Source of the DNA: JACVRW01 sp035705985
GTDB taxonomy: Bacteria > Actinomycetota > Thermoleophilia > Solirubrobacterales > Thermoleophilaceae
DNA length: 14,498 nucleotides
Assembly: GCA_035705985.1 (NCBI GenBank)
Contig: DASSVP010000117.1
Location: 1-14,498, forward strand
Direction of reading: 5' to 3'
In this document: in pieces, positions 1 through 8,325 of the stretch
Layout: each line of letters begins with the position of its first letter
Numbering within the stretch: the stretch's first letter is position 1
Notes under the pieces: model-generated
What the model was told of the DNA's origin: nothing
What the model saw: only the letters and a program-made list of their open reading frames with translations
The model's database searches: none
Position numbers and translations under genes: made by a program

Positions 1-690
1 GCGGCGCGGACGACCCGCGAGCCCACGATCACGCCGTCGGCGATCTCCGCGACGGCGCGGGCGTGGTCGGCGGTCGAGATGCCGAAGCCCACCGCGACGG
101 GCACGCTCGACGCGGCGCGCACGCGCTCCACGGTCTCGGTGAGGCCGGGCGGGAGCTCCGCTCGCTCGCCGGTGGTTCCGGTGAGCGACACGGTGTAGAC
201 GAACCCGCGCGCGTCGGCGCCGATCTCGGCGATCCGCTCCGGCGTCGTCGTCGGCGCCACCAGCGGCACCAGCGCCAGCCCCTCCGCGTCACACGCGGCG
301 CGCAGCTCCCCGGCCTCGTCGTGAGGAAGGTCCGGCACGATCAACCCCGACGCCCCCGCCCCGGCCGCCTTCATCGCGAAGTTGGCCACGCCCGCCTTGA
401 GCACCACGTTGGCATAGACCATCAACACGACAGGCACCCTCAATGCAAGCTGTTCGCAAACGCCAAGGACGCGATGAGGGGTGGCGCCCGCGGCGAGAGC
501 TTCGGTGCCCGCGGCGTGGATGACCGGTCCGTCCGCGAGGGGGTCGGAGAAAGGAATGCCGAGCTCCAGGAGGTCGGCGCCCGCGTCCGCCGCGGCGAGC
601 CCGGAGGCCAAAGAATCCTCCAGCGAGGGATAGCCGCCCATCAGGTACGGCATCAGAGCTGCGCGCTTGCCGTTGTCGGCGAAGGCCCCC

Positions 691-701
<11 letters not shown>
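1..701 (-). CDS. trpA: Tryptophan synthase alpha chain (partial, C-terminus beyond the window)
   Basis: This subunit cleaves indole-3-glycerol phosphate to indole and glyceraldehyde-3-phosphate and passes indole to TrpB through the alpha-beta tunnel, in the cytoplasm. About 233 codons are present. Visible family signatures are KRAALMPYLMGGYP near residues 12-25, the catalytic region LLELGIPFSDPLADGP (Glu and Asp of the alpha active site), the barrel strand GASGLIVPDLP, VAPTTTPERI, and the phosphate-binding loops YTVSLTGTTG and VAVGFGIST followed by GVIVGSRVV. I chose a TTG start at 701-699: it gives the normal N-terminus (M-SIEGAFADNGKRAA), and a GAGGTG Shine-Dalgarno at 714-709 lies 7 bases upstream inside trpB. 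The next in-frame ATG (653) would delete conserved sequence. It overlaps the trpB end by 11 bases, which fits coupled translation of the two subunits. A short AT-richer codon patch lies around codons 75-93. The last part of the barrel is off the window. Confidence 0.96.
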
Positions 702-1853
<1,152 letters not shown>

Positions 1854-1857
<4 letters not shown>

Positions 1858-2492
1858 GCCGCCACGTGGTCCGCCGCCTGGACCGCCCGGAAGAAGGCAG
1901 TCACCTTGGCGGGGTCCTTGCTTCCCGGCTCGGCCTCGGTGCCGCTGGCGGTGTCGACGGCGAACGGCTCGGCCACCGCGATCGCCCCGCCGACGTTCAC
2001 GGGCGTCAGCCCGCCGGACAGGATCACGGGCGGCGTGCCCGGGTGATGGTGCGCCAGCTCCCAGTCGAAGCTCTCGCCGGTGCCGCCCGGAGCCTTCGGC
2101 GAGCGCGCGTCCAGCATGTGGAAGTCCGTGTGGAACGCGCGCAGCGCCTGCACATGCGCCGCGTCGCTGACGCGAGCGGCCTTGATCACCTTGCAGCCCG
2201 TGCGCCGGGCGGCCTCCTGGCAGTACGCGGGACCCTCGTCGCCGTGCAGCTGGAGCAGCGAGAAGCGGCACAGGTCGGCCATCGCGGCCACCTCGTCGAG
2301 GGTGGCGTTCACGAACACGCCGGCCAGCTCCACGCGGCGATGAAGCTGAGCGCCGATCGCCTCGGCCTGCTCCACGGGGCACGCCCGCGGACTGTTCGGC
2401 CAGAAGATCATCCCGAGCGCCCACGCGCCGAGCTCGACCGCCTGCTGGGCGTCCTCGAGCGCCGTGATGCCACAGATCTTCACGCGGGTCAT
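1854..2492 (-). CDS. trpF: N-(5'-phosphoribosyl)anthranilate isomerase
   Basis: TrpF converts phosphoribosylanthranilate to the carboxyphenylamino-deoxyribulose phosphate used by TrpC. The protein is 212 residues, the usual size for a single-domain (beta/alpha)8 TrpF. Diagnostic motifs are TRVKICGIT at the N-terminus (catalytic Cys7), LGMIFWPNSPR (27-36), GVFVNATLDEV, LLQLHGDE (79-86), HMLDAR with the likely catalytic acid D128, GGTGESFDW, VILSGGLTPVNV and the C-terminal phosphate site DTASGTEAEPGSKDPAKV, where Thr-Ala-Ser replaces the commoner Val-Ser-Ser. The ATG at 2492 gives the canonical start, with a modest AGGCGG ribosome-binding sequence. It is the first gene of the trpF-trpB-trpA run and lies 78 bases below htrA. 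It shares ATGA with trpB. Many actinobacteria lack trpF and use the dual-specificity isomerase PriA, so a stand-alone copy here is informative. Confidence 0.97.
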
Positions 2493-2570
2493 GGCCCGCC
2501 TATGGTCGCAGAGCGGACGAACGGCATCGCTCCGTCGTGGGCACGCCCGCGACCTCGCGCACGGCGGCGA
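2493..2570 (-). other. htrA-trpF intergenic spacer, the longest gap in the window
   Basis: This 78-base gap holds no credible gene. Read on the minus strand it can form an imperfect hairpin: seven base pairs between 2532-2538 and 2517-2524 with one bulged base and a 7-base loop. A separate CGCG-AGGT-CGCG element lies nearer htrA. Neither is followed by a T run, so I do not call a terminator. As the largest break among the genes it is a plausible place for RNA processing or a trpFBA promoter, but I see no convincing -10/-35 pair. In DNA this GC-rich such hairpins arise easily by chance. Confidence 0.3.
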
Positions 2571-3794
2571 CTAGGGCAGCAGGCCGCCGCCGTCGTCCTC
2601 GTCGCCGCCCTCGTCGCTCGGCGGCGCGCTATCGGCAGACGCGGGGCGCTCGGTGAGCTCGACCGTCTTCGTCTCGCGATCGTCCCCGCGCAGGTACTCG
2701 ACCTCGATCGCGTCACCGGGCCGCTTCGCCGCCACCGCGGCGGCCACGTCGTCGGAGTCGTTCATGCGCTTGCCGTCGATGGCGAGGATGACGTCGCCGC
2801 CGCGGCCGGTGTCCGGGTCCGCCTCGCGCAGCCCGGCTTCGTCCGCCGGCCCGCCGTCGGTCGCCTCCACGATCAGCGCGCCGTAGTTCACCGGCAGGTC
2901 GAGCTCGTCCACTAGCTGGCCGGTCACGTCGCCCATCCGCACGCCGAGATAGGCGCGCTCGATCGTCTCGCCGGCCTTCAGCTCGGGCAGGAGGTCCTTC
3001 GCGGTGTTGACCGGCACGGCGAACCCGATGCCGACGGAGCCCTCGCCGGTGCCGCCCGTGGCGATCTGCGAGTTGATGCCGATCACGCGGCCGTTCGCGT
3101 CGAGCAGCGGGCCGCCCGAGTTCCCGGGGTTGATCGAGGCATCGGTCTGGATGACGTCCGGGATGGTGAAGCCGTTCGGGGCGATGATCTCGCGCTGGAG
3201 ACCGGAGACGATGCCCGTGGTGACCGTGCGGCTGAAGCCGAACGGGTTGCCGATCGCGATGACCGGGTCGCCGACCTGGACCCTGCTCGAGTCGCCGAGG
3301 GGGAGCGGCGTGAGGTCTCCGTCCACGTCCGAGGGGTCGACCTTGAGCACCGCGACGTCGGTGGACGTGTCGACGCCCTGAACCTCCGCGTCGACCTCCC
3401 TGCCGTCCTCCTTGAAGCGCACCGTGACGCTGTCCGCGCCCTCGACCACGTGCGCGTTCGTGACGATGTTGCCCTCGTCGTCGATCACGAAGCCGGAGCC
3501 GGTCGCCGTGCCCTCCTGCGGGACGCCGAACGGCGACTCGCCGCTGCTGCTCACGCCCTGCGCCGAGATGAATACGACGCCGCGCCCCTCGTCCCTGTAG
3601 ATCTCACGGACGCTGCGACCTTCGCTGCCGGTCGAGTCCGCAGTCGGCTGCGTGACCGCGCTGTCACGGACCACGGTCGTGGTGTCCCCAGTGTCGATCA
3701 CGTCCGTCGCGATCAGGACCGCGCCGATCACCAGCACGATCAGGCCGCCGAGGACTCCAGCAAGGGCGCTTGACACCGGGCTCTTCGTGGTCAT
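2571..3794 (-). CDS. htrA: Membrane-anchored HtrA/DegP-family serine protease (S1C) with one PDZ domain
   Basis: The protein is 407 residues. Residues 1-7 are a short cytoplasmic tip, 8-31 a single hydrophobic segment (SALAGVLGGLIVLVIGAVL) that should act as an uncleaved anchor, then a polar linker to about 70. The trypsin-like domain spans about 75-270 with a complete triad: His115 in NAHVV, Asp146 in TDVAVLKVD, Ser226 in NPGNSGGPLL. A PDZ domain follows (about 280-380; YLGVRMGDV, GPADEAGL, GGDVILAIDGKRMN), then an acidic tail (PPSDEGGDEDDGGG). HtrA proteases degrade or chaperone misfolded exported proteins on the outer face of the membrane. I chose ATG 3794 because it places the anchor at the N-terminus. 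The frame is open up to 3935, but that part overlaps the transglutaminase gene and looks non-coding. GGAGGG at 3814-3809 is 14 bases from the start, longer than ideal. The gene stands between the envelope cassette and trpF, with gaps on both sides. Confidence 0.95.
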   Translation of the reverse strand: MTTKSPVSSALAGVLGGLIVLVIGAVLIATDVIDTGDTTTVVRDSAVTQPTADSTGSEGRSVREIYRDEGRGVVFISAQGVSSSGESPFGVPQEGTATGSGFVIDDEGNIVTNAHVVEGADSVTVRFKEDGREVDAEVQGVDTSTDVAVLKVDPSDVDGDLTPLPLGDSSRVQVGDPVIAIGNPFGFSRTVTTGIVSGLQREIIAPNGFTIPDVIQTDASINPGNSGGPLLDANGRVIGINSQIATGGTGEGSVGIGFAVPVNTAKDLLPELKAGETIERAYLGVRMGDVTGQLVDELDLPVNYGALIVEATDGGPADEAGLREADPDTGRGGDVILAIDGKRMNDSDDVAAAVAAKRPGDAIEVEYLRGDDRETKTVELTERPASADSAPPSDEGGDEDDGGGLLP

Positions 3795-3858
3795 GACAGA
3801 AGAAATAGCCCTCCGGTCTAAGAGGCCGGTAAATCTGCGCCCGAGCCTGGACGAGTGT
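3795..3858 (-). promoter_or_regulatory. Leader between the transglutaminase gene and htrA, with possible SD-overlapping stem
   Basis: This 64-base gap is AT-richer than its surroundings. On the transcript side an imperfect 7-bp stem pairs 3823-3829 with 3813-3819 (one C-A mismatch, 3-base loop), and its 3' arm runs into the GGAGGG ribosome-binding sequence (3814-3809). An alternative pairing of CCTC with GAGG would mask the same site. There is no T run, so it is not a standard terminator, and I find no promoter I would defend. It may tune htrA translation; this is inference only. Confidence 0.3.
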
Positions 3859-6234
3859 TCAGGCGCGCGGCGCGCCCGGCGGGATCGCCACGAGGCCGCG
3901 CAGCCTGTCGAGGAGGCTCCCGCGCGAGAGCTCACGGCGCAGCGCGCGGCGCTGGCTCAGGCTCGGAGCGGAGGGAGCGCGCGGGTCGTAGCGATTCGCG
4001 CGCAGCGCGCCCGCGTAGGCCTGCGAGGCGGGCCCGGCGAAGCGGCCCAGCCGCCGCTCCAGGGCAAGCAGCGTCGTCGACGCCGGCACGTCCCAGCCGA
4101 GCCGGTGGAGCGCCCGGCGCAACTCGGACAGCTGCGCCTCCGCGACGTCCGACGGCCCGAGCGAGCGCACGCGGTAGATGCGGCTGCCCACGACAACGGC
4201 GAGGAACGCGAGCGGCGCCGCCACCAGGAACAGGAGCACGGGTAGCAGCCAGCCACCGCCGCCGTCGGAGCCGAGTCGCCCGCCGGTGTCGGTGCCCCGC
4301 TCGGAGGCCGCGACTCCCCGCCGCGTCTGGATCGCCTCGCCCGCATCCCCGGCGGCCGCGCTCGTGGCCAGCGCGCTCGCCTGCGACTCGGCCGGCGAGC
4401 GTGCCGGCGTGGGGTCGAACGGGACCCACCCGATCCCGGTGAACCAAACCTCGACCCACGAATGCGCATCGAGGTCGCGCACGCGGTACTCGCCCGTGTC
4501 GCGGTTGAACGAACCCGGTGAGAAGCCGGCCGCGACGCGTGCCGGTATCCCCGACATGCGGAGCATCAGCGCCATCGCGCCGGAGAACTGCTGGCAGTAG
4601 CCGCGCTCGTCCTCGTACATGAAGCCCATCAGCGGGATCGGCCGCGTGGGCACGCGCTCCGCGTAGCGGAAGTTCTCCTGCAGGTATCCCTCGACGGACT
4701 TGACGGCGTCGTAGACGGTGGGCTCCTCCGCCGTCAACGCCTGCGCCTGCTCGTACATCCGCTCGTACGGCGAGTTGCGGATGGACGAGTCGGCGTTGTC
4801 GGCGATGTCGGGCCGCGCCAGATTGCCGCGCAGCGGGAAGAACACCGTCTCGCGCCTGAGCGCCGCCGCGTCGCGCGCGGCATCGCCCTGCAGTGCGACC
4901 CCCTCGGTGGCCGACTCGCCGGGATTCGGCAGCTGGACGGACATGTAGCGGTTGAGCCAGTCCGGGAAGCCCTCGCGCACGCCGCGCATCTGAGCCTTGC
5001 TCGGATTTGGCGCGTACGCCGTGATCGTGTAGGAGTCGCCCTCCTCGAGCTCGCGGCCGGGCGGGAGCCGCGTCGTCCCGTCCGCGCTCGGGATGGCGGT
5101 CACACCCTCGATGTCGCGCACGACGCCGGCGCCCACCACGAAGTTCGTGGAGAGCGATCGCACGGTGAAGCGAATGCGCTCCTGCCACTCGGGGTTGAAC
5201 TCGTTGGGGTCCCAGGTCGTGTTGTTGAAGGCCGGGCCGAGGAAGGCGACCTCCTGGCCGTAGCGCACCTCGTCGAGGATGCCCGTGCGGTACCAGCGCA
5301 GTCCGTCGAAGCCGTCGAGCGTCTCCGCCTTCCAGTAATGGGGGCGGTCCGACTCCACGTTCAGCATCGTCGCGCCGGAGCGCGACCAGTCGAGTGGGCC
5401 GTACTCATGCGTCCAGTCGAAGGTCACCACCTCGCCGGCGCCGAACCAGTCCCAGGCGCGGTAGTCCCACCAGGCGCGCTCGCCGTCGATCGCCGCGGCC
5501 ACCGGAAGCGAGAGCACGCCGACGCCGGCGACCACCGCGGCCGCCAGTGCGGCCTCGCGCGCGGGCAGCCTCGGAAGCCACAGCCAGGCGCCGACCAGCA
5601 GGAGCAGGGCGAGCCCGCGCAGCGCCGGCAGGCCCGGGTCCTGCTCCGCGACCGCGGTCCCGTACAGGAGGAGCAGTGCCACGAGCCCCGCGCCGCGCAG
5701 GAACGTCGCGCCGCGGCGAGTCGGCCAGAACGCGAGCGTCGCCCCGATCGCGAGCAGCGCGGGCGCGCCGAGGAGAATCGTGCGCCGCACCCACTCGTCC
5801 GGGCCGGCGTAGGGCCAGTCCACGCCCTGGACGCCCGCGAGGCCGCGGTCGAGGCCGTCGGCGAACTCCCCCCAGTGCCCGGGCAGCAGCAGCCGGCCCG
5901 GCAGGCCCGCGGCCATCAGGCCGATCAGGAGCGTCGCAAGGCCGGCGGCAGCGGCGAGCGCGTGGATCGCGTGACGCGGAAGCGGTGCTCGGTCGAGGAG
6001 GGCGATCACCGCGGCGCCGCCCGTGGCGACCAGCAGCACCAGCAGGGTGCGCCCGAACGGCGCCTCCTCCACGAGCATGCTCCAGTGGCCGGTGGCGAAC
6101 GCGGCCAGCGCCCCGAAGGCCACGAGCCGCATCGCCAGCGAATCGCGCGCGACGGAGCTCGCCGAGCGGGCCGAGAGCACCGAGGGGGCGGGGCCGCCGG
6201 CGGGAGCGGGCGCGCGCCCGAGCGTGGCGCTCAT
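3859..6234 (-). CDS. Multi-spanning transglutaminase-like membrane protein (TgpA type: DUF3488 / transglutaminase core / DUF4129-like)
   Basis: The protein is 791 residues. Residues 1-30 are a Pro/Ala-rich cytoplasmic tail. About six or seven hydrophobic segments follow between 34 and 248. The large extracytoplasmic part (about 250-660) carries the transglutaminase-like core with a complete Cys-His-Asp set: C547 in ERGYCQQFSGAMALMLR, H591 in DLDAHSWVEVWF, D607 in VPFDPTP. One more membrane segment lies at about 662-684, then a cytoplasmic basic tail resembling DUF4129 (about 690-790). This is the TgpA architecture; known relatives are inner-membrane proteins with an outward transglutaminase-fold domain, whose natural substrate is generally unclear. 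The ATG at 6234 overlaps the DUF58 stop as ATGA, so translation is coupled. The frame stays open upstream to 7299 across the DUF58 gene, but that part is Arg/Ala/Gly-rich and unrelated. Family confidence is high; substrate unknown. Confidence 0.94.
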   Translation of the reverse strand: MSATLGRAPAPAGGPAPSVLSARSASSVARDSLAMRLVAFGALAAFATGHWSMLVEEAPFGRTLLVLLVATGGAAVIALLDRAPLPRHAIHALAAAAGLATLLIGLMAAGLPGRLLLPGHWGEFADGLDRGLAGVQGVDWPYAGPDEWVRRTILLGAPALLAIGATLAFWPTRRGATFLRGAGLVALLLLYGTAVAEQDPGLPALRGLALLLLVGAWLWLPRLPAREAALAAAVVAGVGVLSLPVAAAIDGERAWWDYRAWDWFGAGEVVTFDWTHEYGPLDWSRSGATMLNVESDRPHYWKAETLDGFDGLRWYRTGILDEVRYGQEVAFLGPAFNNTTWDPNEFNPEWQERIRFTVRSLSTNFVVGAGVVRDIEGVTAIPSADGTTRLPPGRELEEGDSYTITAYAPNPSKAQMRGVREGFPDWLNRYMSVQLPNPGESATEGVALQGDAARDAAALRRETVFFPLRGNLARPDIADNADSSIRNSPYERMYEQAQALTAEEPTVYDAVKSVEGYLQENFRYAERVPTRPIPLMGFMYEDERGYCQQFSGAMALMLRMSGIPARVAAGFSPGSFNRDTGEYRVRDLDAHSWVEVWFTGIGWVPFDPTPARSPAESQASALATSAAAGDAGEAIQTRRGVAASERGTDTGGRLGSDGGGGWLLPVLLFLVAAPLAFLAVVVGSRIYRVRSLGPSDVAEAQLSELRRALHRLGWDVPASTTLLALERRLGRFAGPASQAYAGALRANRYDPRAPSAPSLSQRRALRRELSRGSLLDRLRGLVAIPPGAPRA

Positions 6235-7340
6235 GCCGCCGCCACCCTTCGTGCGCGCTCCACGAGGCAGCCGGTGCAGCCGGCCACCTCGAACGCGGGG
6301 CGCACCCCGGGCAGCACGCCCGGCGCGACGACGTAGCGCGATCCCGCCGGCAGGCGCTCGAGCGCCCGCGGGGTCGTGCGGAGGTCGGCGCCGGTCACCC
6401 AGATGACAGCGCCGCCGCGCGGCCCGAGCACACCGCTGCTGGGCGCCGCGCCCTCCTGCACGAGCGCGAGCCGCGCGTGCACCGCCGGCCACGCGCCGAG
6501 GTCGTGGCCGACGTCGATCGGGCGCCGGTCGCCCGGCAGCAGCACCGCGCAGCCGTCCTTGCGAGCCAGCCAGAGGCAGATCGAGGCGGCGGCGCGCACG
6601 GCCATGTCGAGCGTGTCCTCGCTCGCCGGCGCGGATGGGTCCAACACGACCAGCGGGGCGGAGTCCAGCTCCGCCACGAGGCGGCGCTCGAGCATCTCGC
6701 CGCGACGCGCGACCGACGGCCAGTGGATCCGCGAGGCGGGTGCGCCCTCGCGGTAAGCGCGCAGGCCGTCGATCTCGAGCTCTGCCGCCGACGCGTCGAG
6801 CCGCCGCCCGGACAGGCTGGGCTCCTGGCCCAGCCCGGCCTCCGCGCCCGCGCCCGCGCCGCCGCTGCCGGGCGCCGTCACGGGCTCGACCCGCGGGAGC
6901 ACGAGCACCTCCTCCCCGCCGTCGCCCACGAGCTCGCGCGAGTACAGCCGCAGCGGATCGTGGATCACGAGCAGGTCCGGCTCCAGGATTCTGCGGCCTC
7001 GCCGGGAGAACCTCACGTTGATCCGCAGCCGGCGCGACCAGCGCCCTCCCACCGGCACGGGCCAGCCGAGCAGCGGCTCGAGCAGCTCGCCGCCGGGCGG
7101 CGGCAGCACGCCGCTCCGCACCTCCACGCGCAGCGGGTACGGCTCCTCCTCCACCACCGTGTGCGGGCCGGGGACGCGGGTGACGGTGGCGCCGCGCGCC
7201 GCCAGCCAGACCCATGCGACCGAGCCGGCGGACAGTGCGATCAGCGCCACGCCCGGGACGTACAGCGACGCCGTGTCGAACGTGCCTCCCGCCAGGCACA
7301 GCGCCACACCGAGGAGCGCGGTGAGTGCGGGCCGGAGCAT
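6231..7340 (-). CDS. DUF58 domain-containing protein
   Basis: The protein is 369 residues. Two N-terminal hydrophobic segments (about 3-18 and 28-48) are followed by a beta-rich region containing RFSRRGRRIL and HDPLRLYSR (about 110-136), then a Gly/Ala-rich linker (155-175). The DUF58 hallmark follows: GLRAYREGAPASRIHWPSVARRG (about 192-214), a version of the (E/D)G(D/A)..R.I.W..AR motif. A von Willebrand A-like segment comes next (SAPLVVLDPSAPASEDTLD). DUF58 proteins are regularly encoded beside MoxR ATPases and transglutaminase-like proteins; their biochemical role is not settled. A CxxC pair (C355, C358) lies close to the C-terminus and could bind metal or be redox-active, though this is speculative. 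The ATG at 7340 is 7 bases below the moxR stop, has no clear Shine-Dalgarno, and the 3' end shares ATGA with the transglutaminase gene. Confidence 0.93.
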   Translation of the reverse strand: MLRPALTALLGVALCLAGGTFDTASLYVPGVALIALSAGSVAWVWLAARGATVTRVPGPHTVVEEEPYPLRVEVRSGVLPPPGGELLEPLLGWPVPVGGRWSRRLRINVRFSRRGRRILEPDLLVIHDPLRLYSRELVGDGGEEVLVLPRVEPVTAPGSGGAGAGAEAGLGQEPSLSGRRLDASAAELEIDGLRAYREGAPASRIHWPSVARRGEMLERRLVAELDSAPLVVLDPSAPASEDTLDMAVRAAASICLWLARKDGCAVLLPGDRRPIDVGHDLGAWPAVHARLALVQEGAAPSSGVLGPRGGAVIWVTGADLRTTPRALERLPAGSRYVVAPGVLPGVRPAFEVAGCTGCLVERARRVAAA

Positions 7341-7347
7341 CAGCGGG

Positions 7348-8298
7348 TCAGAGCGCCGGGACTCGCTCCAGCGCGTCGCGTACCACCGCGTCGCGCTCGT
7401 CGGAGCCGGTGCCGGGCGCCAGCAGCAGCCGGTGGGACAGGACCGCCGCCGACATCTTCTGCACGTCGTCCGGCAGCGCGTGGTCGCGGCCGTCGAGCGC
7501 GGCGAGTGCCTTCGCGGCGCGGAACAGCATCAGCCCGGCGCGCGGGCTGGCGCCGAGGTCCACACGCGGGTCAGCCCGCGTGGCGTCGAGGATCGACACG
7601 ACGTAGCGGCGAAGGGCCTCGCTGCCGTGCACGGCACCGGCGGCCGTCTGCGCCGCGAGCACGTCGCCCACGTCCGCAACGGTCTCGAGGTCGAGCACGC
7701 GGTCGCTCTCCGCGTGGTCCATGAGCATCTGGCTCTCCTGGTCCGCCGACGGGTAGCCGAGCGAGACGCGCACCATGAAGCGGTCGAGCTGCGCCTCCGG
7801 CAGCGGGTACGTGCCCTCGTACTCCACCGGGTTCTGCGTGGCCACGACGATGAACGGACGCGCCAGCTCGTGCGTGTGGCGGTCGACCGTCACGTGGCGC
7901 TCCTGCATGCACTCCAGGAGGCCGGACTGTGTCTTCGGCGAGGCGCGGTTCACCTCGTCCACGAGCACGACGTTCGCGAACACCGGCCCGGGGCGGAACT
8001 CGAAGCGGTTCTCGCGCTGGTTGTAGACGTTCGTGCCCACCACGTCGGCGGGCAGCAGGTCGGCGGTGCACTGGATGCGCGCGTATTCCGCGTCGACCGA
8101 GCGCGCGAGCGCCCGCGCCAGGGCCGTCTTGCCCACGCCCGGGTAGTCCTCGATCAGGACGTGGCCCTCCGCGAACAGCGCCACGAGCACGTCACGGATC
8201 ACGTCCGACGGTGCCTTCACCGCCCGAGCGATGTTGTCTCTGAGCCGCGCGCCGAGCTGGGCTACCTGGGTCGGCTCGAGCTCAGGAGCGGTCGACAT
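7348..8298 (-). CDS. MoxR-family AAA+ ATPase
   Basis: The protein is 316 residues, the usual length for MoxR. It contains the Walker A motif in EDYPGVGKTALARALA (K57, T58), the MoxR-typical RIQCTADLLPADVVGTNVYNQ (75-94), Walker B VVLVDEVNRASPKTQSGLLECMQE (D114, E115), sensor 1 VVATQNPVEYEGTYPLPEAQLDRF (N156; arginine R173), and the C-terminal lid with SPRAGLMLFRAAKA and PDDVQKM. MoxR ATPases are thought to act as chaperone-like remodellers for partners with von Willebrand A or DUF58 domains; here the partner candidate is the next gene. The ATG at 8298 is the first in-frame start after the trpC stop and gives a normal N-terminus. A GGGAGG sits only 2 bases from the ATG and is part of a small hairpin (separate entry). 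It starts the envelope cassette inside the trp cluster. Confidence 0.95.
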   Translation of the reverse strand: MSTAPELEPTQVAQLGARLRDNIARAVKAPSDVIRDVLVALFAEGHVLIEDYPGVGKTALARALARSVDAEYARIQCTADLLPADVVGTNVYNQRENRFEFRPGPVFANVVLVDEVNRASPKTQSGLLECMQERHVTVDRHTHELARPFIVVATQNPVEYEGTYPLPEAQLDRFMVRVSLGYPSADQESQMLMDHAESDRVLDLETVADVGDVLAAQTAAGAVHGSEALRRYVVSILDATRADPRVDLGASPRAGLMLFRAAKALAALDGRDHALPDDVQKMSAAVLSHRLLLAPGTGSDERDAVVRDALERVPAL

Positions 8299-8325
8299 GG
8301 CCTCCCATGGTAGGGAGTACGCGCG
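8299..8325 (-). promoter_or_regulatory. trpC-moxR junction hairpin masking the moxR ribosome-binding site
   Basis: On the transcript, CUCCC (8317-8313) can pair perfectly with GGGAG (8306-8302) across a 6-base loop, covering the only Shine-Dalgarno of moxR. An out-of-frame ATG at 8308-8306 lies in the loop and 3' arm and opens an 8-codon frame that runs over the moxR start; it has no ribosome-binding site of its own. The stem is short but almost all G-C. This is the first non-overlapping junction downstream of trpE, so it could uncouple cassette translation from the trp genes. The pairing is seen in the sequence; a regulatory role is inferred. Confidence 0.4.

Noticed and set aside
1858..2424. 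Upstream in-frame extension of trpB to make a 577-residue protein
   Set aside because: The added part overlaps trpF in another frame and has no TrpB similarity; the ATG at 1857 gives the canonical N-terminus.
2493..2570. Intrinsic terminator between htrA and trpF
   Set aside because: Hairpins can be drawn but none is followed by a run of T on the transcribed strand.
3795..3935. Longer htrA start at 3935
   Set aside because: It would overlap the transglutaminase 3' end and put about 47 basic, unstructured residues before the membrane anchor; ATG 3794 fits better.
6235..7299. Upstream extension of the transglutaminase gene to over 1100 residues
   Set aside because: The extra sequence overlaps DUF58 and is Arg/Gly-rich without domains; ATGA overlap at 6231-6234 supports the shorter form.
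5394..7724. Very long open frame on the plus strand (over 700 codons) opposite the DUF58 and transglutaminase genes
   Set aside because: Its translation is dominated by Arg, Ala, Pro and Gly, has no recognisable domain, and lies wholly antisense to well-supported genes. Long antisense frames are expected at this G+C content.
8306..8308. Eight-codon upstream frame overlapping the moxR start as a real leader peptide
   Set aside because: No ribosome-binding site and no distinctive codons; mentioned only as part of the hairpin finding.
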